A stretch of 21,360 bases of DNA from a bacterium (GCA_030619425.1 JAUXBJ010000001.1:1-21360); one strand, 5' to 3'. Positions 1 through 7,429 are shown, numbered from the stretch's first letter. Made by a program: numbers and translations. Notes: generated from the letters alone by a model not told the origin.

Positions 1-1043
1 TCGTAGAGGCGCGCTCTTTCCATTGCCACAGCCGCCTGATTGGCCAGGGCTTGCAACAACTGCACGGCTTCATCGGAGATCGGTCGACCGGTAATCCGGT
101 TATCGGCCGCCAGCAGACCCATTAGATGCCCCTTGCTGACCATCGGCACCAAGGCCAGTTTGTCAGTGTTCAGCCGCTGTGCGAATGCGGATGTCAGGTT
201 GTCGGTGTCGTCCGAAATCGCCAGATTCAACCACGAGCTATCATGACAAGCGCGACCAATGGCCGATTCGTCATCGAGCCTGACTCTGAAGTCGGTGATC
301 AGGTCGGTTATGGCGTCGAGTCTTTCGCCGGTGTCACTTTGGTTATCCTCCAGCAGTTCCTCAAGTGAAAGGCGCATGGCGTCAAGGTCCTTCCAGATGT
401 TGCCGGCCTCCTCTGCCGAGACAGGACCGAGAGCCATGTGGCCGATCAGTTCGTTCGTGTCCTGTTGGTACAGGAACAAGAAAGCGCGGTTAAAGCCGAG
501 ACCCTGAGCGGCGGTGGCGCCGGTGAGAATCACTTTCAATATCTGGACAAGTTCACTCGAAGATGACAGCGCAGCCGCGACATCGGTAAGGATTTGCAGC
601 TCCTGACGCAGGAATTTGGTGTCGTCGCTGAACTGGTGGCGCTGGCGCACGTCGTGCAGTAGACAAATAACGCAGGGGTCGTTGTTCATACCACAGAACG
701 GCAGACAGCCAAGATCAATAAGCATGTGCCGTCCGTGTCGGTTGGAGCAGTGCAAACCGTGTCGCACCGATCGGGAACTGCCCTGGCGGACTTCCTCGAC
801 AGCGGAACTCAGAGAGGAACCGAAGACGCCGGCCATTTGAACCAGGTGCGGTCGCTCATCCGAATCTGCATTGTCGAGGGCCACCATATCGACGGCGGAC
901 TGGTTGCCGTAAGTGAGGCGTTCATCCTGATCAAATGCCAGCAGACCGACACCGAGTTCGTCGAGTCCCTCGGATAGATACTCTAGGTCAGCTGGAACGC
1001 TTGTTTCATGGGTAGTAGCAGGCATGGTAGTCATTGAGTTCAT
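1..1043 (-). CDS. PAS-GAF sensor protein, partial (C-terminus beyond left edge)
   Basis: An open minus-strand frame runs from an ATG at 1043 to the window edge, giving about 347 residues. The start overlaps the stop of the upstream gene as ATGA (1040-1043), so translation is probably coupled. Further in-frame ATGs at 1034 and 1025 are alternative starts, and no clear Shine-Dalgarno site separates them. Residues of about 20-130 look like a PAS sensor (a 'GVGLLAFDQDERLTYGNQ' segment, then a Cys-containing 'GCLPF...DPCVICLLHDV' stretch). Residues of about 150-345 look like a GAF domain ending in 'LANQAAVAMERARLY', the usual helix leading into a histidine-kinase DHp or an output domain. No membrane segment or signal peptide is seen, so it is probably cytoplasmic. 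The output domain lies outside the window. A histidine kinase is the likeliest, but a diguanylate cyclase or sigma-54 activator cannot be excluded. It may partner the neighbouring kinase-like protein that lacks an ATPase domain. Confidence 0.75.
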   Translation of the reverse strand, partial: MNSMTTMPATTHETSVPADLEYLSEGLDELGVGLLAFDQDERLTYGNQSAVDMVALDNADSDERPHLVQMAGVFGSSLSSAVEEVRQGSSRSVRHGLHCSNRHGRHMLIDLGCLPFCGMNNDPCVICLLHDVRQRHQFSDDTKFLRQELQILTDVAAALSSSSELVQILKVILTGATAAQGLGFNRAFLFLYQQDTNELIGHMALGPVSAEEAGNIWKDLDAMRLSLEELLEDNQSDTGERLDAITDLITDFRVRLDDESAIGRACHDSSWLNLAISDDTDNLTSAFAQRLNTDKLALVPMVSKGHLMGLLAADNRITGRPISDEAVQLLQALANQAAVAMERARLY

Positions 1044-1891
1044 AGTTTGATGGTTATTTCGTCCTGGTTTTTGTCGCCGTGTTTCGTGAGCGACGGGACT
1101 TGCAGTAGTCGTTTGTTAATCGCGTTGATCTTCACGGCGGCGCTTTCGATACGTTGCAGGCGGTCCCGGCTCTGGTCGCTGGTGGCCACTTTTTCCATTA
1201 TCAGGCATTGCACGTTGCCGATGATCACCGACAGTGAGTTGTTCACCTCGTGACTGATACTGACCAGCATGTCATGGGCTTCAGCGAGGGTTTGTGCTTG
1301 CCGGGCTATGCCGGGTGACAATCTCTGGGTCGTCTCGAGTTTGGACAGCGTCTCATACAGAGCCGTGAGCTTGCTGCGATATTGACATCGTTCTACAGCC
1401 CAGGACAATTGACCACCCAATACTCCGACCAGCCTGATAGCATCTTCCGGCGGCGGTTCATCGGTCACGAAGGCCAGGTTCAACAGACCATTCAGGCGCT
1501 CCTGTATTTTCATGGGTGCGGTCAAGACGTAAGCACGGCCATCAGCCGACCCGAACACACGACCCGAGACGGTCGACAATGACGCCGGCGATTCGGGCAG
1601 GCTCTCCCATGATTCCGGATTGGTCGGATCGGTAATCGACTCATTCGGCAACTCGACCTGATTCAGCAGATTGGCGGCGGGGTAGAGCTTCTTGTTCTTG
1701 TTGTGAACCAACCAGACCGTGGCGGCGTCAAAACCGATCAAGCGCCTCAGCGCGCCAAGCACCGCCGTAAGGTTGTCCTTGGTGGTCGTATCTAAGCTCT
1801 CCGTGATGCGCTTGACGGCGAGTATCCTGTCCAACAACTGATTGTCATCGCCGGAGCTCTTGAATAGTCGTCCGATCTCATTCACCGTCAT
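1040..1891 (-). CDS. GAF protein with a histidine-kinase DHp domain but no ATPase domain
   Basis: About 283 residues from the ATG at 1891. A longer frame reaches 1957 but would overlap the upstream gene by about 80 bases. A GTG at 1885 sits at better distance from a strong GAGGTGAT ribosome site and may be the true start. Residues of about 28-170 are GAF-like. Residues of about 200-270 form a HisKA-type two-helix segment whose H-box 'SISHEVNNSLSVIIGNV' places the phospho-acceptor His near residue 214, followed by 'DRLQRIESAAVKINAINKRLL'. The protein then ends within about 20 residues, so the HATPase_c domain (N, G1, F and G2 boxes) is missing. It could not autophosphorylate alone. It might accept phosphate from another kinase, in the manner of histidine phosphotransferases, or dimerise with the adjacent PAS-GAF protein. 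The sequence itself is intact: the stop overlaps the next gene's ATG, which argues against recent truncation. No membrane segment is seen. Confidence 0.8.
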   Translation of the reverse strand: MTVNEIGRLFKSSGDDNQLLDRILAVKRITESLDTTTKDNLTAVLGALRRLIGFDAATVWLVHNKNKKLYPAANLLNQVELPNESITDPTNPESWESLPESPASLSTVSGRVFGSADGRAYVLTAPMKIQERLNGLLNLAFVTDEPPPEDAIRLVGVLGGQLSWAVERCQYRSKLTALYETLSKLETTQRLSPGIARQAQTLAEAHDMLVSISHEVNNSLSVIIGNVQCLIMEKVATSDQSRDRLQRIESAAVKINAINKRLLQVPSLTKHGDKNQDEITIKL

Positions 1892-2489
1892 CACCTCGCT
1901 CAATAAAACCGATGGATTCAAGCAACTGATCGCACAGACTGTTTTCCAATCGATCAAAAAAGACCTGTTTCCCCGGTGCTGTCATGTGCAGATCGGGATC
2001 ATTGATGTCGTCGTCGGGCGATGCCTGGAAGATCCTTCGGGCCTCCTGCTCGCGTCGAAACGGCTTGGCCACCAGCAACTCTCCTCGGGTGAGATCAATC
2101 AGACGAAACTCACCGTCAATGACCCCCATCGTAACGTACTTATGGAAAAACAAGGGCACCTGCCATGTCTTGCGTCGTTCCAGCCGTTCATGGTGAACGT
2201 CGACTAACATCAGGTACTGGCCGCCGACTTCGAGACCCCAGTTGACCAGGCTGTCCAGATTGTAACGATCAGCCGGAAACTTCGGCAACGCGTCATCGGC
2301 TTCATCGACTCTGATCACTCGCAGGCCTGAGTCGCGGCTCATGCGGATAGTAAGCTTCTCGCCAATACCAACCGTCGACCAGGCCGCCGGAGGTGGATTG
2401 ACCTTAAGCACAATCGTCGGACCAGCCACAGCGTTTCCCGTCAGCAGGATGGCCGAAGATATCAGGAGTATGGTACTCGCAAACTTCAT
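1878..2489 (-). CDS. Secreted protein of unknown function, possibly CsgG/LpoB-like fold
   Basis: 203 residues. The first 22 form a typical Sec signal peptide (MKFAST, a hydrophobic core, then 'GNAVA' before a likely cut), with no lipobox Cys, so the product is probably periplasmic. The mature part has a pattern like the beta-alpha fold of CsgG/LpoB/FlgT-type domains: 'GLRVIRVDEAD', then 'VNWGLEVGGQYLMLVDV', then 'FRLIDLTRGELLVAKPF', which recalls the 'lG(a)dyll.G.v... lrLvd..tGevl' pattern of that group. The resemblance is by eye and unproven. Some flagella carry basal-body proteins with this fold (FlgT, FlgP), which would suit the neighbourhood. It lies 12 bp after a PilZ gene and overlaps the start of the GAF/DHp gene by 14 bp (8 bp if the GTG is used), so it belongs to the same transcript. 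Confidence 0.8.
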   Translation of the reverse strand: MKFASTILLISSAILLTGNAVAGPTIVLKVNPPPAAWSTVGIGEKLTIRMSRDSGLRVIRVDEADDALPKFPADRYNLDSLVNWGLEVGGQYLMLVDVHHERLERRKTWQVPLFFHKYVTMGVIDGEFRLIDLTRGELLVAKPFRREQEARRIFQASPDDDINDPDLHMTAPGKQVFFDRLENSLCDQLLESIGFIERGDDGE

Positions 2490-2501
2490 AGGTCGACCGG
2501 G

Positions 2502-3017
2502 TTATTCCTGGGGTTGCTTCTGACGAAGGTAGCGACTCAGGAGTTGCTCTACCGTCTTGTTGAAGTGGTTGAGTTCCTTCGACAACAATTCCATTTCGGC
2601 TTGAGAAAGTTTGTCGGCCAGATCATCGCGTTTTACGAACTGAATCCCGACAAGATGAAAATCTTCATCCTGGTCGCACCGCTTGACCAGACCGAGCACG
2701 CCATCCAACGGCTCAACCTTCTCCATGATGATACGCATGGCCACGATATCCCCCTCGTTGAGGGGCTGATCCAACTCGGCCAATACGCCGCCCGCGGAGA
2801 TATTGAGTATGGAGCCGTCGATCGGATAGGCGTCGCCCTCGGGAGCGAAATTGCCGAAAATATCCTTGACCTTGCGGAAGTGAATCGGCGAGGAGATGGT
2901 AAGACGCACAAACCGGCGCTGGTTCTCACTGCTTACCTTGAGCGGTTTGAGCGCTCGGACGTTGCCCTGATTGATATCGACATCCGATATGTACTTCGTT
3001 CGCGATTGGTGATTCAT
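2502..3017 (-). CDS. Single-domain PilZ c-di-GMP-binding protein
   Basis: 171 residues. The ATG at 3017 overlaps the upstream PilZ gene's stop as ATGA and is preceded by a good GAGAGG ribosome site. Both PilZ signature motifs are present: R34-R35-F-V-R38 (RxxxR) and N72-I-S-A-G-G77 ([D/N]xSxxG). Binding of c-di-GMP is therefore expected from family knowledge. Unlike its two upstream neighbours it lacks a YcgR-like N-terminal domain and has only about 30 variable residues before the motif. The C-terminal 40 residues (ELLSKELNHFNKTVEQLLSR) form a predicted helix that may act as an oligomerisation or partner surface. It is third in a row of three PilZ genes. A role as a c-di-GMP effector on motility or secretion is inferred from its position only. 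Confidence 0.92.
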   Translation of the reverse strand: MNHQSRTKYISDVDINQGNVRALKPLKVSSENQRRFVRLTISSPIHFRKVKDIFGNFAPEGDAYPIDGSILNISAGGVLAELDQPLNEGDIVAMRIIMEKVEPLDGVLGLVKRCDQDEDFHLVGIQFVKRDDLADKLSQAEMELLSKELNHFNKTVEQLLSRYLRQKQPQE

Positions 3018-3805
3018 CTGAAATACCTCTCATCCCTGTTGTGATTGTTTTGTTGCGTCCATGCTGATATGTGACCGTCGACGATCTTGCGTTTGAGATA
3101 GCTGTAGTCGAAGGCCGACGGGGGAAGATCCTCAAGGACCGGTTGAGGGAAGTGTTTACTTCGTTGCTCGTTGACGATAAACTCCAGGCCCACGTGAAAA
3201 TGACCGGCTTCCCGCTGCGTGCAATGACGAACGGCTCCGATCACTAAGGGCGGAAAGGAGTGTGACTCCAGTTTGATATTGGTAAATAAATAAGTGCTGT
3301 TTTGCAGGAAATTGTTAATGTCGAACAGGGCGCCGCCGCCGGAGAAATCGACCAAATCGGTTTGGATCCATCGCAGGTGCGGCAGCTTCTTGCGCTGGAA
3401 GCGACCGGCCGGCAGAACGGCCAGGTTTATCATCTGACGCGAAGGAACGCGAACGAAACGACGCCGCTTCAACGGCATCACGGTACAACCCATGGTCACA
3501 GTAATCTTGCCGCCGTTCCTCCGTTTAAGCACAGCGGTGGTGCAGACCTGTTCCTGTTTGTATTCGAACCGGACCGTTACATCCTGGTTGCTGACCAGGT
3601 TGTCAAGTATCGGGTTGTTGCCCACCCGCTCAAGGGCCAGGTACTCCCCGTCGGTCTGCACAACGTGCGCCGTCAACTGTCGACCGGGATACTGGTCGGA
3701 GTATATGGTCACGCTGCGCCCCACCAACTGACCGAGGTCGAGTACCGAGCGATCAAACTCGCCGGCCCGGTCGTTAGGTGCGCCCGCCGCCCTGGTCGTA
3801 CTCAC
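3014..3805 (-). CDS. YcgR-like two-domain PilZ protein
   Basis: 263 residues starting at GTG 3805, which overlaps the previous gene's TGA as GTGA. An AAGG ribosome site lies 8 bases upstream. Residues of about 20-105 form a beta-rich YcgR-type N-terminal domain ('GRSVTIYSDQYPGRQLTAHVV', 'EYKQEQVCTTAVLKR'). The PilZ domain follows, with R115-R-F-V-R119 and D153-F-S-G-G-G158, both complete. A C-terminal helix begins 'FDYSYLKRKIVDG'. YcgR proteins bind c-di-GMP and slow or bias the motor through FliG/FliM or MotA. Transfer of that role here is inference. The N-terminal domain diverges from the adjacent paralogue, so this is an old duplication or an independent recruitment. The Met-started form is not available because the first in-frame codon is GTG. 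Confidence 0.9.
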   Translation of the reverse strand: MSTTRAAGAPNDRAGEFDRSVLDLGQLVGRSVTIYSDQYPGRQLTAHVVQTDGEYLALERVGNNPILDNLVSNQDVTVRFEYKQEQVCTTAVLKRRNGGKITVTMGCTVMPLKRRRFVRVPSRQMINLAVLPAGRFQRKKLPHLRWIQTDLVDFSGGGALFDINNFLQNSTYLFTNIKLESHSFPPLVIGAVRHCTQREAGHFHVGLEFIVNEQRSKHFPQPVLEDLPPSAFDYSYLKRKIVDGHISAWTQQNNHNRDERYFR

Positions 3806-4551
3806 AGAAGTCCCTTCTTTCTTAGTTCGATTTCCTGCTGAAAGATGTATGACGCCAGACGGTTCTGGGCCCGATAATTAAAGCGAGTGACCGAAGCGGG
3901 CATGCGTTTGATATCTGTCGATTTGAAAAATTCACCGAGATGTTCGCCCACGATGAACTCGATTCCCGCCATCATCTGTTTTTCGATGGTGAGCACTCGT
4001 CTGACGATTCCGGCGACAGTTTCGGGCAGTCCCTGGCCTGGGAACAGACTGACTTGAACGAACACACGGTCAAGTAGTTCGAGTTCGCCGTTGAGTTTGA
4101 GGAGCAGGCCACCGCCGCTCATGTTGATAGTGGTGGTCTGTGTCCACTCAAGCCGCTCGGCGTAATTCTCCCACTCCATCACCGGGCTGATACGCGCGTA
4201 GCGGAGTTGTTCGTGCATGTCGATACGCACAAACTGACGCCGCTGGACTCGTTTGACATTCCGAGGTGGTGTCAGGAGGTAGAAGTTCTTACCGGATACC
4301 GGATGCTTCTTGATGCGGGAGTAGCACTGATAGGCGGCGTCTTCTTTGGTGAACAGTATCCTGACCTCGGCGTTTTCCCGCAACAAAGTGCTACCCTTGA
4401 TGTATTCCGGGCTGCTGATGACGATGCCTTCACCGAGGAAATCCTCGATCCGCGCCGTGTAGATACCGGCCTCGTTACCCTCACCGGTGACGAGTTCCAG
4501 TTTTTCCCACAGTTTCAGAGGCTGTGACAGATGCGGCAGAGTAAGTTCCAC
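3802..4551 (-). CDS. YcgR-like two-domain PilZ protein
   Basis: 249 residues from a GTG at 4551. A GAGG ribosome site lies 10 bases upstream. Residues of about 10-95 match the YcgR/YpfA N-terminal layout ('LKLWEKLELVTGEGNEAGIYTARIEDF', 'ILFTKEDAAYQCYSRI'), which is followed directly by the PilZ switch segment. R105-Q-F-V-R109 and N143-M-S-G-G-G148 are the complete c-di-GMP motifs. The C-terminal 'FNYRAQNRLASYIFQQEIELRKKGLL' resembles the tail of the next PilZ protein. It is the first of the three PilZ genes and lies 23 bp after the DUF2225 gene. The likely role is a flagellar brake or other c-di-GMP effector at the motor, based on the family and the location in a flagellar operon. Confidence 0.92.
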   Translation of the reverse strand: MELTLPHLSQPLKLWEKLELVTGEGNEAGIYTARIEDFLGEGIVISSPEYIKGSTLLRENAEVRILFTKEDAAYQCYSRIKKHPVSGKNFYLLTPPRNVKRVQRRQFVRIDMHEQLRYARISPVMEWENYAERLEWTQTTTINMSGGGLLLKLNGELELLDRVFVQVSLFPGQGLPETVAGIVRRVLTIEKQMMAGIEFIVGEHLGEFFKSTDIKRMPASVTRFNYRAQNRLASYIFQQEIELRKKGLL

Positions 4552-4574
4552 GTTCGTGCTACCTCGTTACCGGA

Positions 4575-5747
4575 TCATGCATTTTTCAGAGCTTCCATGT
4601 TCATACGACCCTGCTCGATGGCCAATTCGAGAATCTTGCGGGCCAGGGCGATGCGTGACTGGTCCTGCCGGTTCTGATAAATGAACTCCTGACCGTACTT
4701 GATGGTGGTGTTGAAATACTGTTTGGCTTCTTCGTGATGGCCGATGCGACGTGAGAGTTCGGCGATCAGATACGAGGCCTGAATCTGCTGGTTACCGGCG
4801 GCAATACTGCGTCCGTCGGCAAAGGCCTCTTTGTAATACCTGACGGCGGCCTCCAGTGCTTCGGTTTCATCAAGCACGATTCCGTTCCAACCTCTCTTGA
4901 TGTCCTGCAAGAAGTCGGTGAATGCGGGGAACTGTCCGAAGGCCGTTCCGCCCTCGCCGATGGCCGCCGATTTGTATTCGGTCATCTGTTCCTTCAGGAC
5001 TGCGAGTTGCGATTCCGTCTGGTCGAAGGTCACCTGCAGTCGAGCCAACTGGGCGTCGAACTTGTCTCGGAAAGGTAGCATCTTTGATTTGGCCTGAGTC
5101 GAAACCTGGTCGGTCTCAAAATGAGCCGCCAGGTGATGAGCGTACACTTCCGCCTCTTCGCGCAGTTGGTCCAGAGTTACTTCCATGGCCCCACATCGAT
5201 TGTCCACCGCCAGCAGGCTCTTCCTGATGAAATGACCATCCGGATTGTCGGGGCCGTCCATGCTGCGGTAAACCCAGCCGATACGCAGGTAGAAACGACC
5301 GAGATCAAGCTGGCTGGGACGTTCGGCAAACGATTCGTCAAAAGCGGCCAGATGCAGTTTCAGGATAGCAGACTCACTTGGATACTCGGCCAGGTCAATG
5401 CCCTGACCCATTTTCTTGATGACGGAGTCGGCCGTGGCCAATTGATCGAGATGCTTTTCCTTGACGGTCTTCAGCCGGTACGTCCGAAAATTGCCGTCGT
5501 TCTTCCATTCCTTGTAACTGTTGTTGAATTCGCGCGTGTAGTAGCAGTTGCTGCAAGTGGCCGTGAAGTAGGCCAGCGGATTGTACGACTGGTACTTCGG
5601 GTACCGCCACTCCACCTTGAGCGGACAGAAATCGGTATCGCGACCCTTCTCAACGTAGGCGCCGACTCGAACCGTCTCGAATTCGTTTAGCGTTTTGCAG
5701 ATCGGGCATTCGAGCCGGGTCAGGTAAAAGGGACTGTCGTTGGCCAT
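4575..5747 (-). CDS. DUF2225 family zinc-ribbon protein with coiled coil and TPR-like C-terminus
   Basis: 390 residues. The ATG at 5747 follows a GGGAGA ribosome site. The N-terminal 75 residues carry a likely zinc ribbon: C14-P-I-C17 and C65-S-N-C68, with an extra C41. That arrangement and the aromatic-rich linker ('EWRYPKYQSYNPLAYF') are typical of DUF2225. Residues of about 190-265 are heptad-like and probably coiled coil. Residues of about 300-370 look like helical TPR pairs ('ALEAAVRYYKEAF', 'ASYLIAELSRRIGHHEEAKQYF'). No signal or membrane segment is seen, so it is cytoplasmic. No biochemical role is established for the family as far as I know. It sits between a membrane-anchored small protein and the PilZ genes, which suggests a scaffold in motility control, but this is inference. 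Confidence 0.88.
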   Translation of the reverse strand: MANDSPFYLTRLECPICKTLNEFETVRVGAYVEKGRDTDFCPLKVEWRYPKYQSYNPLAYFTATCSNCYYTREFNNSYKEWKNDGNFRTYRLKTVKEKHLDQLATADSVIKKMGQGIDLAEYPSESAILKLHLAAFDESFAERPSQLDLGRFYLRIGWVYRSMDGPDNPDGHFIRKSLLAVDNRCGAMEVTLDQLREEAEVYAHHLAAHFETDQVSTQAKSKMLPFRDKFDAQLARLQVTFDQTESQLAVLKEQMTEYKSAAIGEGGTAFGQFPAFTDFLQDIKRGWNGIVLDETEALEAAVRYYKEAFADGRSIAAGNQQIQASYLIAELSRRIGHHEEAKQYFNTTIKYGQEFIYQNRQDQSRIALARKILELAIEQGRMNMEALKNA

Positions 5748-5766
5748 TGTTTATCTCCCAAGGTTC

Positions 5767-6177
5767 CTAATTGTTCTGGAAATTCAAGAGCGCCAGTTCC
5801 GCCTCCGACACCGGCAGCACCTGCTGGATACGTTTGTTGTCGGCGCCTGCTTTCAGCATCTCCCGAGCGATGCGAATGATATCCACACGATCACGTTGGT
5901 CGGATGCAGTCGTCCTGGGCACGCTTGATGTGGCCGCACCGGGCGCTGGTCGTGTTTCGATTGAAGGTGATCCCAAACGCAGGAACTGGGCCGCCGAAGA
6001 GGCGGTTTCATTGGCTCTGGTCTGTGCTGATTTGACCGGCAGCGGCGCTATCACCGCAAAATGGCGCTTCAACCACCGGGCCAGCGTCGGGTAAACGACC
6101 ACACCCAGGGCACCGGCCGCCAGATAGCCGACCAGATTAAGAAACATGTCCACAAAGAAATCTGATGAAATATCCAT
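5767..6177 (-). CDS. Membrane-anchored small flagellar-operon protein (DUF6115/DUF2802-like)
   Basis: 136 residues if the ATG at 6177 is used. That start has an AGGG site six bases away, whereas the ATG at 6183 is directly adjacent to the AGGG and a GTG at 6201 has none. The N-terminus is a single hydrophobic segment ('MFLNLVGYLAAGALGVVVYPTLARWLKRHF'), so it is inner-membrane anchored with the remainder in the cytoplasm. A Pro/Ala/Ser-rich linker (residues 45-90) leads to a C-terminal helix-turn-helix-like motif: 'IIRIAREMLKAGADNKRIQQVLPVSEAELALL'. The same layout, TM anchor plus a terminal 'AREMLxxG...I...L.lS..El.LL' motif, is common in small proteins of flagellar operons annotated DUF6115 or DUF2802. 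Function is unknown. Confidence 0.8.
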   Translation of the reverse strand: MDISSDFFVDMFLNLVGYLAAGALGVVVYPTLARWLKRHFAVIAPLPVKSAQTRANETASSAAQFLRLGSPSIETRPAPGAATSSVPRTTASDQRDRVDIIRIAREMLKAGADNKRIQQVLPVSEAELALLNFQNN

Positions 6178-6197
6178 TTTCATCCCTGCCGTTCTAT

Positions 6198-6515
6198 TCA
6201 CGCTTTCAGGTCGATGTGACCATCCGGCGTGCTGTTGTTTAAGTCCTCTTGTTCATCCGGCGAATCGGTTTCGTCGATGGCTTCGTCCTGTGAAGGCTCC
6301 TCGCTGTCCGGCTCCGATGACTCCTCATCGCCGAGCGTCAATGAGTCGGCCTGCCTTTTCTTCTTGGCCTTTTTCTGTTCCTCTTCGGCCTTCTCTTTCA
6401 GCGCCCGTGCGCCGCGACGACGGCCATTCTCTTCTTTCGACCGTTCGACCGCATTGATCCTTTCCTCGGGCGTGGTGCCCATCAGGTGATCCATTCTTTC
6501 GATATCCTGAGTCAT
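6198..6515 (-). CDS. Small charged hypothetical protein after fliA
   Basis: 105 residues, ATG at 6515, with a GGGAGAG site upstream. The N-terminus ('TPEERINAVERSKEENGRRRG') is helical and basic, residues 35-55 are a Lys/Glu-rich probable helix, and the remainder is an acidic linker ending in '-GHIDLKA'. No domain is recognised and there is no membrane segment. It is likely disordered or partly coiled. Its stop is about 20 bp before the membrane-anchored gene and its start 31 bp after the fliA stop, so it is co-transcribed. The short conserved-looking C-terminal tail after a disordered linker could be a docking peptide, but this is speculation. Confidence 0.7.
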   Translation of the reverse strand: MTQDIERMDHLMGTTPEERINAVERSKEENGRRRGARALKEKAEEEQKKAKKKRQADSLTLGDEESSEPDSEEPSQDEAIDETDSPDEQEDLNNSTPDGHIDLKA

Positions 6516-6546
6516 CCTTAACTCTCCCGGACGGGTCTGCCGTTCA

Positions 6547-7422
6547 CTAAGCAGTCAGGGCAAACTTCTCCCTGACCATGCCGCGCAGCTTGGCCACGGC
6601 GCGGGTGTGAATCTGCGATACCCGAGATTCCGAAATCGACATCACTTCGCCGATCTCCTTGAGGGTTAGCTCTTCGTAATAGTACAGAGCTATCACCAGT
6701 TTTTCCTGAGCCGTCAGTTGGTCGATAGCGACCACCAGAAACGAGCGCAGTTCGCCTTTCTCAAGCTCGCCGAGAATGGAGTGGACCGACCGGTCGACGA
6801 CCGTTTCGATCCGCGGCACCTGACGATTGTCGTCCTCGCGGTAAATGACTTCATCCAGCGACAAAATGCTGGTGCCGGTCACATCGCCCAGGGCGGTGTG
6901 CAACTCCTCGACGGTTATTTTCATCAGTTTGGCCAACTCTGGTTTTTCCGGCGGGCGTCCAAGTTTGTTCTCCAGTACTGTATTGGCGCGGTCGATCTCA
7001 CGCGATTTGGCTCGCGTGGAACGAGGCACCCAGTCCAGCGCCCGCAACTCGTCCAGAATTGCGCCGCGTATTCGCGGTACAGCGTAAGTTTCAAACTTCA
7101 CGCCCCTACTCCGATCGAAGTTGCCGAACGCTTCGATCAACCCGATAACTCCGGTGTTGACCAGATCCGACAGTTCGACCGAGCGGGGAAATCCCATAGC
7201 CATTCGCGAGGCCACGTTACGTACCAGCGGCAGATACTTGTTCAACAGCTTTTGTCGAATCTCCGAAGTGCCGTGTTTCTGGTAGCGTGCCCAGTCCCGG
7301 TCGGAAACGTCCCACTTGCGCGCTCGTCGCATTCGGGTTACCGGTTGCTGGTTGTTCTGAGCGGCCTTCTTGACAGCCTTCTTGCTGCCCTTCTCAGGTG
7401 CGGCTTTAGTTATGCTAACCAT
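6547..7422 (-). CDS. fliA: Flagellar sigma factor 28 (FliA/WhiG family)
   Basis: 291 residues. RNA polymerase sigma factor for late flagellar genes. Region 2 is clear at about 60-135 ('KYLPLVRNVASRMAMGFPR', 'LVNTGVIGLIEAFGNFD', 'FETYAVPRIRGAILDELR', 'DWVPRS'). Region 3 follows ('LENKLGRPPEKPELAKLM'), and region 4 with its helix-turn-helix is near the end ('LTLKEIGEVMSISESRVSQ'). The family is usually about 240-260 aa. The extra length is a Lys/Ala/Gln-rich N-terminal 35 residues, probably unstructured. A later ATG at 7332 would remove most of it but has a weak ribosome site. The start at 7422 lies 7 bp after the flhG stop. No FlgM is present in the window. Confidence 0.97.
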   Translation of the reverse strand: MVSITKAAPEKGSKKAVKKAAQNNQQPVTRMRRARKWDVSDRDWARYQKHGTSEIRQKLLNKYLPLVRNVASRMAMGFPRSVELSDLVNTGVIGLIEAFGNFDRSRGVKFETYAVPRIRGAILDELRALDWVPRSTRAKSREIDRANTVLENKLGRPPEKPELAKLMKITVEELHTALGDVTGTSILSLDEVIYREDDNRQVPRIETVVDRSVHSILGELEKGELRSFLVVAIDQLTAQEKLVIALYYYEELTLKEIGEVMSISESRVSQIHTRAVAKLRGMVREKFALTA

Positions 7423-7429
7423 CTGTATG

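Noticed and set aside
1892..1957. Longer start for the GAF/DHp gene at 1957
   Set aside because: It overlaps the secreted protein gene by 80 bases and has no ribosome site, whereas the start near 1885-1891 has GAGGTGAT.
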